Shown here: piece after piece, positions 42,075 to 51,214 of the stretch
Layout: each line of letters starts with the position of its first letter
Numbering within the stretch: position 1 is the stretch's first letter
NCBI RefSeq assembly: GCF_003383615.1
Contig: NZ_QNUL01000022.1
Coordinates: forward strand, 1 to 64,000
DNA length: 64,000 bases
DNA from: Dyadobacter luteus
GTDB taxonomy: Bacteria > Bacteroidota > Bacteroidia > Cytophagales > Spirosomataceae
Direction: 5' to 3'
Position numbers and translations under genes: made by a program
The notes under the pieces: generated by a model
Databases searched by the model: none
Seen by the model: the letters and a program-made list of their open reading frames with translations, nothing else
What the model was told of the DNA's origin: nothing

Positions 42075-43421
42075 ATGAACAATCTACAACGTTATATATT
42101 GCTCTTATGCCTGATAAGTTTAACACTTGGCTGCGACAGTGATTACTTAGAGAAGAAACCCCAAAAGTCGCTTCTCGTACCTACAACTCTTAGCGACATG
42201 CAGGCAATGCTTGACAATAGCCGCGAGCTGATGAATGTCTCTCCATATCTGAACATCATCAGTGATGGTGAATTCAGAATGCTGGATGCAGGATTGAACG
42301 GACAAGCCCGTGCAGTTCAAAATGCATACGTTTGGAGCAGTGAAGAGTCTGCAACCATGGCAGACTGGGATATACCTTACAAACAGGTTTTTTACGCTAA
42401 TGTTGTACTTGACGGCCTTGCAAAATTGTCACACCAGGATTCTCAGGAAGAATTTAATAGGATAAGAGCGGACGCGCTTTTCTTTCGTGGGCTAGCCTTT
42501 TTTAATCTGGTGCAATTATTTTGCGCTCCATATCAACAGGCTTCCGCTGAACAGCAACTCGGAATTCCCCTTCCTGTATCCTCGGACGTCAACCTTAAAA
42601 TGCCAAGAGCAAGCCTGAAGGCTTCTTATGAACAAGTTCTCAAAGATCTTTTGGAGGCTGCTCCTCTCCTTGAAAACAAACCTTTGTATCTGACCCGTCC
42701 CTCCAAAGCAGCTGCACGTGCTCTATTAGCCCGGGTGTATCTTTTAATGGGGAATTACACCCAGGCCCTGCAATATGCAGAGAATGCACTGGAACTTCAA
42801 AATGCACTGATTGATTATAACTCAGTCCCTACCCAAAGTGCTATCTCTTTCCCGCTACCGCTTAACACAGTAAATCCCGAGGTCTTATTTTACGTCAGAG
42901 CGAATACATCATTCTTAAATAATGCTTCAGTATTTGTTGATTCTGCACTCTACAATTCCTATGCTGAAAATGATCTGCGCAAGAAAATCCTTTTCACCAG
43001 CGCGCTCAAATACAAAGGCTCCTATGTCGGTACAGCTAACCCTTTTCAGGGACTTAGTACGAACGAGCTATATCTGATCAAAGCTGAATGTCTGGCAAGA
43101 GCTGACGAGACTGATCTGGCCATGAACACACTTGATGTATTACTACAAAACAGATGGGTAAGTGGAAGCTACAAGCCACTGAAAGCTAACAACCCTGACC
43201 ACGCTTTGGAAATCGTCATTTACGAACGGCGTAAAGAGCTTGTTGCAAGGGGACTTTGGTGGCAGGATCTCAGACGGCTGGCAACAGATTCCAGATTTAA
43301 CTTTAAGCTGGAAAGAACGTCCATGGGTGTGGTGCATCAGCTTGCTGCCGGAGATGATAGATACGTTTATAAGATTCCGCTTGATGAGCTGGCAGGAAAT
43401 CCGTTGATGCAAAACCCATAA
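42075..43421 (+). CDS. SusD/RagB-type surface lipoprotein
   Basis: A 448-residue surface lipoprotein that forms the lid of the SusC channel. Start ATG 42075 gives a signal peptide with lipobox LTLGC (Cys20); the earlier ATG at 42054 overlaps susC. Features of SusD: DYLEKKPQ after the Cys, FRGLAFFNLVQLFCAPYQQA, ARALLARVYLLMGNYTQAL, and LYLIKAECLARA plus ERRKELVARGLWWQDLRR. The protein is shorter than most SusD proteins. Signal, order and motifs are all consistent. Confidence 0.93.
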   Translation: MNNLQRYILLLCLISLTLGCDSDYLEKKPQKSLLVPTTLSDMQAMLDNSRELMNVSPYLNIISDGEFRMLDAGLNGQARAVQNAYVWSSEESATMADWDIPYKQVFYANVVLDGLAKLSHQDSQEEFNRIRADALFFRGLAFFNLVQLFCAPYQQASAEQQLGIPLPVSSDVNLKMPRASLKASYEQVLKDLLEAAPLLENKPLYLTRPSKAAARALLARVYLLMGNYTQALQYAENALELQNALIDYNSVPTQSAISFPLPLNTVNPEVLFYVRANTSFLNNASVFVDSALYNSYAENDLRKKILFTSALKYKGSYVGTANPFQGLSTNELYLIKAECLARADETDLAMNTLDVLLQNRWVSGSYKPLKANNPDHALEIVIYERRKELVARGLWWQDLRRLATDSRFNFKLERTSMGVVHQLAAGDDRYVYKIPLDELAGNPLMQNP

Positions 43422-43484
43422 TACTCAACTCTGCCATTATTGACACTTCACCTTGTTTGGTACGGTTTGTTTAAACACAAAGAT

Positions 43485-43509
43485 CCCCGACTCAACGATT
43501 GAGTCGGGG
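43485..43509. terminator. Hairpin between convergent susD and DUF6520 gene
   Basis: CCCCGACTCAA (43485-43495) and TTGAGTCGGGG (43499-43509) form an 11-bp stem with a 3-base loop between convergent genes. On the minus strand it is followed by ATCTTTG. Likely stops both transcripts. Confidence 0.6.
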
Positions 43510-43525
43510 GCTTGAAAAAAAAGTG

Positions 43526-43774
43526 TTATTGTGCTCTTCCTTTTTCAAAGTCGGAGAGAGCACCTTCACTATTACGGAACGCTTTGCAATTAATTTCCTC
43601 GTGCTCCTCACATTCTATACCTCCTGCTGGAAGCGGAGTCCAGGTTTCGGACGGGCCATCAGGTGTGGCGTTATAAACGTTTGGCACATTTGTCATTGCA
43701 TCATTAGCCACCGCCAATCCGCCGCCCAGTATTAAAGCAGCAGCAAACATGAAATCAATTCTTAACTTTTTCAT
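43526..43774 (-). CDS. DUF6520-like small exported protein
   Basis: An 82-residue protein with a signal peptide (about 1-23, FAAALILGGGLAVANDA) and a short mature region with two Cys (IECEEHEEINC) that could form a disulfide. This is the form of DUF6520 proteins found beside MauE and TlpA genes in Bacteroidota. It lies 132 bp from the MauE-like gene on the same strand and faces SusD, so it probably belongs to the same exported-thiol neighbourhood. Confidence 0.6.
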   Translation of the reverse strand: MKKLRIDFMFAAALILGGGLAVANDAMTNVPNVYNATPDGPSETWTPLPAGGIECEEHEEINCKAFRNSEGALSDFEKGRAQ

Positions 43775-43906
43775 AACTTTTAAAATTTAAATGGTTAAAA
43801 AAATGAAAGGATACTTGATTGCTTACTCTGTTTTCAGGTTTTCAGCAGCGCCTGGCGCAGCAAGGGCAGCCTTCCCGGCTGAGCCTTCTGTGACTCTTGA
43901 TACTTT

Positions 43907-44323
43907 TCAGTCCGGAACGCGTCTGGCATGCAGCCAGATTCCGGTGATTGATAGCAGAAGAAAAAACAGGTTGAAAACAAAGTGCACCTCAAATCCCATT
44001 GATTTGAGAACACCTCCGCAGCTACACGGTACCCTGTCAAAAACATCTAAGAGCACCAGTCCCATGTACATCGTGAAAACAGTCATTAAGAGTGCTGCTC
44101 CCTGAAGTCCGCGGAGAAGGAATCGGGGGAGCAATAGCAATAAGACTACGACAAGTTCAGTGGCCGGAATCAGCCACACCAGCAACGGTATTGACCAAGA
44201 CGGAAGCACTTGATTACCCAGTTCACTTTCAAATCTGTTTAGATTTGAAAGTTTAGCAACCGCAGTATAAAACAATAAAAGGATGAGCGCTGCGCGCGCA
44301 AGTCTTAGTAATTGCTTCTTCAT
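43907..44323 (-). CDS. MauE/DoxX-type membrane protein
   Basis: A 138-residue protein with four hydrophobic helices in the DoxX/MauE pattern. The CSCGG motif in VPCSCGG (about residues 99-105) is characteristic of MauE-like proteins, which help disulfide formation or redox transfer to exported proteins, and GFEVHFVFNLFFLLLSI follows. It is upstream of the DUF6520 gene on the same strand. Its partner may be the TlpA-type protein across the susC/susD operon. Confidence 0.8.
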   Translation of the reverse strand: MKKQLLRLARAALILLLFYTAVAKLSNLNRFESELGNQVLPSWSIPLLVWLIPATELVVVLLLLLPRFLLRGLQGAALLMTVFTMYMGLVLLDVFDRVPCSCGGVLKSMGFEVHFVFNLFFLLLSITGIWLHARRVPD

Positions 44324-44497
44324 CTTAGCTAGTATTTATCCTTGATCCTGCAAGTCAATAGTTGTAACTGTATGCTACCTTGCCTGCCATGGAATAAAAC
44401 TAGAATCAAAAAACTTGACTCAACTTATTGTTTAGTAAGCAGATATAAGTTTCTTTTTTATATGAGAGCGGATTTTACCTGGTTAATTTGTCTGTTT

Positions 44498-45058
44498 TTA
44501 TTCCGGATTTCTGCGAATTACACTTATTCTTCCGGGCGTAGTCTCCAGATAACTGGCAATATCCTGTAACAAGAGACGCTCAGACGGGAAAAGTTGCTGA
44601 AACTGCTCGTAACCGTGCCGGGTAGGTAGTGAACATAAGAAAGATTTAATTTCACTGTAGTTGCGGTCATTGAGAATAATCTTGTTAGAGAGCTTGGCAG
44701 CCTCTGCGAAGGTGTGATACAGATAAAGGACACTGCTGTCAGAGAGTGTGGTAATCCGGCTGTCTTCGAGTAGCATAATACTATCGGCTGCCGTTTGATA
44801 TTGGTTGCCACCGGTCAGAAGCATCACCTGATCTTCTTTCCAAAAACGGGTGACCCGTTCATTTCCTTCCTGATCCTGATAATAGCCCTTTGCAAGACCA
44901 TGCTCAATATACCAGATCATGGGCGTCTGACCGTTTTGTCTTAAAATATCGCCTTTACTAAACTGTTTGTAGGTTAACACTTTACTCAGTGCAGAGATGA
45001 ACGGTTTGCCAAGCGGGTAGAATGCCGCAAAATGGGCAGTGAGTTTTGAATCGTACAT
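44498..45058 (-). CDS. Crp/Fnr family regulator
   Basis: A 186-residue regulator from Met 45056-45058 (MYDSKLTAHFAAF); the frame runs 14 codons further upstream with no better start. It has a cyclic-nucleotide-binding beta roll (YKQFSKGDILRQNGQTP, YIEHGLAKGYY, RFWKEDQVMLLTGGN) and a C-terminal helix-turn-helix (LLLQDIASYLETTPGRISVIRR). The protein type senses a small ligand or redox state in Bacteroidota; several control nearby SusC/SusD or MauE-like genes. Confidence 0.88.
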   Translation of the reverse strand: MYDSKLTAHFAAFYPLGKPFISALSKVLTYKQFSKGDILRQNGQTPMIWYIEHGLAKGYYQDQEGNERVTRFWKEDQVMLLTGGNQYQTAADSIMLLEDSRITTLSDSSVLYLYHTFAEAAKLSNKIILNDRNYSEIKSFLCSLPTRHGYEQFQQLFPSERLLLQDIASYLETTPGRISVIRRNPE

Positions 45059-45077
45059 ATGTGAAGTAGTTTTGATT

Positions 45078-46268
45078 TCAGTATTCTTTGATCCAGACAA
45101 TCACAGATTCGAGTGCTTTAATCACCGTCTGTTTGTCCTTTTCTTCAAAGCTGTAGGATTTCGAGCGCATGCTGTCGTAGGAGATTTCCGCCTTGCGGGG
45201 CGTAGACAGAAATGGTACGATACACTCAAAGACGGTGTTCATTGAGCGGGCTTTGATGATTCTGAGTGAATCAAGCGCTCTTAAAAAAAGACCGATCTGA
45301 TCTACCGAGAGTAGTACCATCAATTTAAAAGGCTCAGTTTGTGTCGACCGGACAGCCGACGGGTACTCATCAACATACCTCGGCCCGGAGCGCTCTCTGA
45401 GGTAGCCGATTTCCTGAGTGAACCAATTCGAAACATACTTTTTAACATCTGAATCTGTCGGACTGAGTTTAAGACCAGGCTTTCTGTGCATTTGCTTAAA
45501 ATTCTTGTAGTCCAGCAGAAGCTGATGTATCTTTTCTCTGGCAAGTTTGACGCCTTCTATTTTTTGCGCCATGTGCCGGGTATAATAGTCCATAAAGGCC
45601 CGGCTGTTAAAATTCAAATAGATCAAAAGTTCGACCAGAGCATCATCAATACTGCTTTGTCTGCCTGAATCAAGCATTTTATCAAGTCCATGCATCACTT
45701 CCCGCTGATAGAAAACTGTCCGAAAAGTTGGCCTTCTCTGATCTTCAGCAGTGGAAACTTTGACCGCGTCCAACACAATAGCAATCAGCTCCGGGTTTGA
45801 GCCTTTTAACTTGAGCTGCTTTTCTATTTTATTGATTCGGTACTGGTGCTGGCGGCCAAACTCAGCGAGGTAAGCCTCAGGAGCCCGCTCGTCCAGATCC
45901 AGGTACTCGCAGAAACTGCTTTCAATAAAACCCAGAAGCTCATATACACAATTAAGAATTTTGCGAAGTGCATCCCGGGTAAGCGTATTGAGCAGGTTGA
46001 CCTTTTTGGCTGCTGCTTCTGCCTGATCAAGCAATATCAGAAGTCTGCCATGATGCTCTTTTACAAGCTGACTGATATTTTTTCCCGATTGAACAACCAT
46101 ACGCTGACGGTTAAAGAAAGATACATACTCGCGTTTCCTTTCACGTATTTTTTCGGTCATATGCCCGTACTGCGCTTCACTAAGCGTATTCACTTCGGAT
46201 TCACTGAAATCAAGGGCAATGGTGATAATAAAATCCAGCCATTCAAGAGTATTTTGCTTTTCTATCAT
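45078..46268 (-). CDS. RteC-like protein
   Basis: A 396-residue soluble helical protein from Met 46266-46268. The C-terminal part (KLMVLLSVDQIGLFLRALD, FLSTPRKAEISYDSMRSKSY) follows the pattern of the RteC family, regulators in Bacteroides conjugative elements that switch on excision; the rest is helical with DYYTRHMAQKIEGVKLAREK. The match is by general pattern, so the role is tentative. Upstream lies a strong stem-loop at 46368-46411. The setting in a conjugative element fits. Confidence 0.6.
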   Translation of the reverse strand: MIEKQNTLEWLDFIITIALDFSESEVNTLSEAQYGHMTEKIRERKREYVSFFNRQRMVVQSGKNISQLVKEHHGRLLILLDQAEAAAKKVNLLNTLTRDALRKILNCVYELLGFIESSFCEYLDLDERAPEAYLAEFGRQHQYRINKIEKQLKLKGSNPELIAIVLDAVKVSTAEDQRRPTFRTVFYQREVMHGLDKMLDSGRQSSIDDALVELLIYLNFNSRAFMDYYTRHMAQKIEGVKLAREKIHQLLLDYKNFKQMHRKPGLKLSPTDSDVKKYVSNWFTQEIGYLRERSGPRYVDEYPSAVRSTQTEPFKLMVLLSVDQIGLFLRALDSLRIIKARSMNTVFECIVPFLSTPRKAEISYDSMRSKSYSFEEKDKQTVIKALESVIVWIKEY

Positions 46269-46367
46269 GAGAACATCAAGTTTAAAACTGAAGATTTTCA
46301 ATTCTAGATGAGAAGGGAGCTTTCGTGGTCTGGGGTGCAGGTCTTTAAGGCATTCTGATAAACAGGC

Positions 46368-46411
46368 AAAGTCCGAGGAAGCAACTTTTCCCGGCTGCTT
46401 CTTCGGACTTT
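46368..46411 (+). terminator. Stem-loop terminator upstream of RteC-like gene
   Basis: AAAGTCCGAGGAAGCA (46368-46383) pairs with TGCTTCTTCGGACTTT (46396-46411), followed by CTTTT on the plus strand. No plus-strand gene precedes it closely, so it could end an antisense or non-coding transcript, or act as a leader structure for the minus-strand gene. Confidence 0.45.
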
Positions 46412-46950
46412 CTTTTGGGATAGACGCTACTTGCGGCCGATCAGAGTACAGATCATCCCACTGGTTGTAATCGGATCCGGCTCAGATTTGCCTGGCTTTT
46501 TCTGCCAGATTTGTTTTTTGAAATGATTCAGCGTAACCAGATTTAAGACAAGTTTTTGAGGCTTTTCCATAGTCTTATTTTGTTTTGGTGAAAAATTGAA
46601 CAACCCCCAAAAGAAGTATCGCGGATTTTAGCGTTCAAATTTTTGTGACTACTGGAAATCAGCTTGGTGTGAATAGCTGCAGCTCTGCTTTGAATGGTAC
46701 ATTGGGACGAGAATTCCTGGGTGAAAAGTTATATTCAATGCTATTACACGTAAAACAGCCTGATAAACAGGAGTTTTTTTTCGAATTTAAGCACTTAAAA
46801 GCGTCCATTTAGGCTCTAAAATGTAAGTATAAAAACAGGACAACCTTTTGCAGACTTAACATATCCAATTTTTGGATACAGTTTTCAGAGATTTGGATAG
46901 TTTTTCAAAATGATATTATCGGAAATTTGTAATACTAAAACCGAGCAGCT
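46412..46950. other. Intergenic region before the AraC regulator
   Basis: About 540 bp without a gene. It is AT-rich towards 46950. No repeat of note was seen apart from the stem-loop at 46368-46411. Promoters of the divergent RteC-like and AraC genes probably lie here. Confidence 0.4.
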
Positions 46951-47868
46951 ATGAAGCGAGAAAACGATATCACAACATTATCCATTAAAGACGAACACCG
47001 GATACTGGGCCTTTCCAAACCAGCTCACCCTCTGATCAGTGTCTTGCACTTTGAAGGTATTGTGCCCCAGGAAACATTTCCGGAGCGCTTCTTTTTCGAC
47101 TTTTACAGCATTTCCATTAAAAAGAATGTCAAGGGCAAACTGCGTTACGGACAAAAGCATTTTGATTTCGATTCCGGGATTATGACATTTATGTCTCCCA
47201 ATCAGCTCATAGCCCGTCCGGCTGACAAAGATGAAAACCTGGTCGGAGAAGGTGTGTGTCTGAACATCCATCCTGATTTCTTTTTGGGATATCCTCTTGC
47301 CAAAACGATCAGGGAATATGGATTTTTTTCCTACGAACTCAGTGAAGCGTTGCATTTGTCGGATTCGGAAGAAAAAGCGGTGCTGGGTATTATGAATAGT
47401 ATAGAAACCGAGTACAGTAATAATATTGATCGGTTTAGCCAAAATGTGATGGTTGCCCAAATTGAACTTCTTCTGCAATACAGTGACCGCTACTACAACC
47501 GCCAGTTTATCACCCGTAAGCCCTCCAATGACCAAATCCTGGTTCGCCTGGAATCGTTGCTGACCATTTGCTTCGATGATAAAAATCTAGCAGAAAATGG
47601 ACTACCAACTGTCCAATATGTATCCGAGCAACTCAATGTTTCTCCAAATTATCTTAGCGATATGCTCCGCTCGATTACCGGTCAGACTACCCAGCAGCAT
47701 ATCCACAACAAATTGATTGAAAAAGGCAAGACACTTTTGAGCACCACGCATTTGTCTGTAGCCGAGATTGCCTATCAACTCGGTTTTGAGTACCCACAGT
47801 CTTTCAACAAGTTGTTTAAGAAAAAGGAAAGTCTTTCTCCGCTCGAATTCCGGGCTAGCTTCAACTAA
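46951..47868 (+). CDS. AraC family transcriptional regulator
   Basis: A 305-residue regulator with an N-terminal cupin-like sensor part (FPERFFFDFYSISIKKN, GIMTFMSPNQL) and two C-terminal helix-turn-helix motifs (VQYVSEQLNVSPNYLSDMLR and VAEIAYQLGFEYPQSFNKLF). It is the first gene of a plus-strand group with two dehydrogenase-like genes (12-bp gap), so it probably controls them. The effector is unknown. Confidence 0.92.
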   Translation: MKRENDITTLSIKDEHRILGLSKPAHPLISVLHFEGIVPQETFPERFFFDFYSISIKKNVKGKLRYGQKHFDFDSGIMTFMSPNQLIARPADKDENLVGEGVCLNIHPDFFLGYPLAKTIREYGFFSYELSEALHLSDSEEKAVLGIMNSIETEYSNNIDRFSQNVMVAQIELLLQYSDRYYNRQFITRKPSNDQILVRLESLLTICFDDKNLAENGLPTVQYVSEQLNVSPNYLSDMLRSITGQTTQQHIHNKLIEKGKTLLSTTHLSVAEIAYQLGFEYPQSFNKLFKKKESLSPLEFRASFN

Positions 47869-47880
47869 AATCTTAAAAGA

Positions 47881-48546
47881 ATGAAAGTAATCATCACAGG
47901 AACGACAGGAATGATTGGAGAAGGGGTGCTACTGGAATGCCTTTCCAATCCCAAAATATCGGAAGTATTAGGCGTGAGCCGAAAACCTTCCGGAATTATT
48001 CACCCGAAACTGAGCGAATACATTGTCCCTGATTTTCTGTCGCTGCCAGAAAACGATCCGAAGCTGGCCGGTTACGATGCCTGCTTTTTCTGCGCTGGTG
48101 TAAGTAGCGTGGGTATGAGTGCTGAGAAGTACAAACGGCTGACCTATGACACAACCATTCAATTTTCCAGGGCTATTCACCCAAACCCCAAACAGTCATT
48201 CGTGTACGTAAGTGGCGGAGGTACGGATAGTAGTGAAAAAGGCATGTCAAACTGGGCCCGCGTTAAAGGCAAGACTGAGAACGATCTGATGAAAATGCCA
48301 TTCAAGCAGGTATTTGGTTTCCGTATAGGCTTTGTAAAACCTGCTGATGGACAAAAGCGGGTACTCAGCTATTACAAATACCTCTCCTGGCTCTTCCCAT
48401 TTATTACCGCAGTCTTTCCACGGTTCATCAGCAGTATGCGCCAGGTGGCAGGTGCCATGATTGAAGCGTCAGAAAACGGCTACACGAAAAATGTAATTCA
48501 AGTAGAAGACATTACAATTCTATCCAAAAGGAATCTCGTTAATTAA
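47881..48546 (+). CDS. NAD(P)-binding SDR-like protein
   Basis: A 221-residue protein with a Rossmann fold of the atypical SDR type: nucleotide loop VIITGTTGMIGEG, then FVYVSGGGTDSSEKGMSNWARVKGKTEN with Lys of the YxxxK type replaced by a W..VKGK variant. Related to oxidoreductases named after HTATIP2/TIP30 and epimerases. Substrate unknown. Second gene of the AraC group, 9 bp before the next SDR gene. Confidence 0.75.
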   Translation: MKVIITGTTGMIGEGVLLECLSNPKISEVLGVSRKPSGIIHPKLSEYIVPDFLSLPENDPKLAGYDACFFCAGVSSVGMSAEKYKRLTYDTTIQFSRAIHPNPKQSFVYVSGGGTDSSEKGMSNWARVKGKTENDLMKMPFKQVFGFRIGFVKPADGQKRVLSYYKYLSWLFPFITAVFPRFISSMRQVAGAMIEASENGYTKNVIQVEDITILSKRNLVN

Positions 48547-48555
48547 TACAAAAAA

Positions 48556-49446
48556 ATGAAAAATAAGATTATCCTGATCACCGGTGCCACAGACGGCATC
48601 GGGAAAGAAACCGCTATGTCTTTAGCCAAACAAGGTCATACCATCATCATCCACGGAAGAAATCTGCAAAAAGCAGAAAATGTCAGAGACCAGATTATCG
48701 CCGAATCAGGCAACTCAGATATCGACATCCTTGTTGCGGACCTGCTGCTGTTGGCGGATATCAAACGGGCAGCTGATAATTTTCGAAAAAAATACAAGCA
48801 CCTGGATGTGCTCATCAATAACGCAGGCGCGTTCTTTAACAAACAGCGCGAGACAACTCAGGAAGGATTTGAAAAAACAATCACCCTGAACCTTTTCGCC
48901 CCCATCCTTCTGACCGAGCTGCTGCTCGATCTGCTTCAAAAAAGTCCATCAGCCAGAGTGATTAACCTCTCATCTGAAATGCACAAACGAGGAGGAAAAC
49001 CTGATTTTAACGATTTTCAGTTGGAGCAAAGCTACAAACCTGACCGCGCCTACGGACTTTCAAAATTGTACCTGATCTGGGTAAGTCAGCAGTTAGCCAA
49101 ACAACTGACAGATAAGGGCATCAACAACATTACAGTTAACACCTCTCACCCAGGAGCAGTCTCAACCAATTTTGGTCAGGATGCAGACAAAGGGTTTTTC
49201 ATCAATCTGGTTTTCAAAATTGCCTACCGATTTATGGACAACGTCCAGGATGGCGCAATGACAAGTATTTATCTGGCTACATCACCACAAGTGGAAGGTA
49301 TAACCGGCAAGTTTTTTGATAACAGAAAAAAGATGGTAACGCCAGACCAGAAACATTATTCAGATGTGAATCAAGAGACCGTCTGGAAATATGTGCAAAG
49401 CATCATTGAGCCGTATTTGCCATCCACCAAAGTTTTGCTGTTATGA
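48556..49446 (+). CDS. Short-chain dehydrogenase/reductase
   Basis: A 296-residue SDR of the retinol-dehydrogenase-like group: cofactor motif TGATDGIGKET (residues about 7-17), NNAGAFF near 92, catalytic Ser in VINLSSEMHKRG and the YGLSKLY pair (Tyr-x-x-x-Lys) near 164-168. NADP(H) or NAD(H) use cannot be told from sequence here. It overlaps the next gene by 4 bp and is in the AraC-SDR-SDR-lectin group, so it probably acts on the same unknown compound. Confidence 0.88.
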   Translation: MKNKIILITGATDGIGKETAMSLAKQGHTIIIHGRNLQKAENVRDQIIAESGNSDIDILVADLLLLADIKRAADNFRKKYKHLDVLINNAGAFFNKQRETTQEGFEKTITLNLFAPILLTELLLDLLQKSPSARVINLSSEMHKRGGKPDFNDFQLEQSYKPDRAYGLSKLYLIWVSQQLAKQLTDKGINNITVNTSHPGAVSTNFGQDADKGFFINLVFKIAYRFMDNVQDGAMTSIYLATSPQVEGITGKFFDNRKKMVTPDQKHYSDVNQETVWKYVQSIIEPYLPSTKVLLL

Positions 49447-49958
49447 GCAAGGGTGTACTTATGGCGATTGCATCAGTGGCTATTGCCGGTTGCATCGCCC
49501 GTCTGACAATATTTTCGAGCACAAAACACATGAAGGATATTTATGCTATCCAAAATGTCAAAACCGGCAAAGGTCTCAGACCTTACAATGCCTACCCTTG
49601 GAATGGAAACAAAATCGTTTTGCACGATTCTAATGACTGGAAATGCATGACCTGGCGCTTTATTGCTTCAGGGGAAAATACCTATCAGTTGCAAAACCTC
49701 TCCACCAAGAAGACATTTGAAGCATCATCTCAGGCAAGATCAGGCATTAATCTTTGGCAACAGCCTCTTAGTAGCAAGGACTCACAGCAATGGATTTTCG
49801 AGAACCAACCGGATCAGTCATTTTTGATCAGACAAAAAGGAACTGATTTATACCTTACCATCTCTGATCAAGAGACAGACACAGACATTATTATAATGCC
49901 CTTTCAAAATTCAGAAACGCAGCTATGGCGGCTGGTGGAGCAGCACCCCTGGCGGTAA
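49443..49958 (+). CDS. Ricin-type beta-trefoil lectin-like protein
   Basis: A 171-residue protein with an N-terminal hydrophobic segment (about 5-24, LMAIASVAIAGCIARLTIF; a possible signal or anchor with Cys) and a ricin-like trefoil domain: repeated strands AIQNVKTGKGLRPYN, YQLQNLSTKKTFEASS and FLIRQKGTDLYLTIS with QW-type ends (WRFIASGE, QQWIFEN, QLWRLVE). It probably binds sugar. ATG overlaps the SDR stop, so translation is coupled. No catalytic domain. Confidence 0.75.
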   Translation: MSKGVLMAIASVAIAGCIARLTIFSSTKHMKDIYAIQNVKTGKGLRPYNAYPWNGNKIVLHDSNDWKCMTWRFIASGENTYQLQNLSTKKTFEASSQARSGINLWQQPLSSKDSQQWIFENQPDQSFLIRQKGTDLYLTISDQETDTDIIIMPFQNSETQLWRLVEQHPWR

Positions 49959-50047
49959 TTATGTCACTATGTTGTTAAGGGATATATTGGAAAAAATTAT
50001 TTAGTTGATCCTATTTGAAGTACTTGATAACAAAGGGTCATTTAGTT

Positions 50048-51214
50048 TTACCCGGGGGACTGCTCTGATCTTAAAGGAAGGCTAAGCTCAATGGAGTACT
50101 GCTGCTCGTCGTCTTGTTGCTTTATAGTGTATTCATTTTTCACGCTGAGTTCCAGCCGCTGTTGTACATTGTTCAAACCAATCCCTGAGTTATTCGGGTT
50201 ATCAGCATTGAAATATTGAACCGGTTTGCTATTGCTAATTTTAAATGACAGTTTATCTGCTGTCACATTCAACTCAATATACACCCAACAGTCCTCTATG
50301 GTTGAATACACTCCATGCTTAAAAGCGTTCTCCATAAGTGTAAACAAGATCAGTGTTGGAATCTGAGCGCTTTTGGGAATCTGACCGTTTTGTCTGACAG
50401 TCAATTTCAGACGGTGCTGAAAACGATCTGCCTCCAGCTCGGTAAAACGTAACAATACGTCCCATTCTCTTTGAAGGTCAATCATCTCAGCAGAAGCCTC
50501 ATAGAGCGTAAAACGGTAGATCTCTGTCAGTTTAACCACATACTCCGCTGCCTTTTCGCTTACTGGAAGTAGCTCTGCCTGAACTGAATTAAGCGTGTTT
50601 AGAATAAAGTGAGGAGCCGGCTGTGATTGGAGCGTCGCCAGATCATTTTTTAGCTTTTCTGTCAAAAGATCTTTTTTCTCAAGTTGCTCGCGAAAGCCGA
50701 ATTGCATCATCTTTAATCCTACAGGCAAAAACAAAAGCTGCATTTCTGTTACATCATAAATCAAAAGCATCGACCAGTCATCAAACTTATTTTCACCTGG
50801 TGGCCTGAGATACATATGTCCAAAATGATCAAACGAAGGAGAAAGAACTGCCAGCCCATAAAACTGATCCAGCAGAAAAAATACACCCACGTTAGCTGCA
50901 TGCATCAAAAGCACCATACTTACACCTGTAAGTACGATCAGACTTTTGCCAAAATACCTCTCTTTTAAATAGCCAAAAATCGCTACCGTTAGATAATACA
51001 CCGGAACAAATCGCAGGTAAAATACAGCGTAGGAAATCACCCAACTGGTCTCGAAATAAATCTTCTCCTCTGACCCGGCAAAATACAGAAGGTGAAACAA
51101 AATGAATACAACCCAAAACCCCAGGTGGTAGCCGACCCGCTCGGACCTGCTCTGAGGATTGAGCATGTACCTGACAGGAAAGTGCTGCGCATGTCTATCC
51201 ATAAAGCGGTCCAA
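50048..51214 (-). CDS. LytS-type sensor histidine kinase
   Basis: A 388-residue kinase of the His_kinase (PF06580) type. N-terminal helices (about 33-46, 56-80, 95-120, 150-165) form the membrane sensor; His202 in QPAPHFILNTLNS is the phosphorylation site, and MENAFKHG (about 294-301) is the ATP-binding N-box, with GIGLNNVQQRL later. It pairs with the LytTR regulator, whose gene overlaps its start by 20 bp (8 bp if translation begins at Met5). The operon begins with lanB upstream. Confidence 0.9.
   Translation of the reverse strand: MDRFMDRHAQHFPVRYMLNPQSRSERVGYHLGFWVVFILFHLLYFAGSEEKIYFETSWVISYAVFYLRFVPVYYLTVAIFGYLKERYFGKSLIVLTGVSMVLLMHAANVGVFFLLDQFYGLAVLSPSFDHFGHMYLRPPGENKFDDWSMLLIYDVTEMQLLFLPVGLKMMQFGFREQLEKKDLLTEKLKNDLATLQSQPAPHFILNTLNSVQAELLPVSEKAAEYVVKLTEIYRFTLYEASAEMIDLQREWDVLLRFTELEADRFQHRLKLTVRQNGQIPKSAQIPTLILFTLMENAFKHGVYSTIEDCWVYIELNVTADKLSFKISNSKPVQYFNADNPNNSGIGLNNVQQRLELSVKNEYTIKQQDDEQQYSIELSLPLRSEQSPG

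Noticed and set aside
43791..44105. A 104-codon plus-strand frame opposite the MauE-like gene
   Set aside because: Antisense to a clear four-helix protein with the CSCGG motif.
46978..47535. A 185-codon minus-strand frame opposite the AraC gene
   Set aside because: Shadow frame; the plus strand has all AraC motifs.
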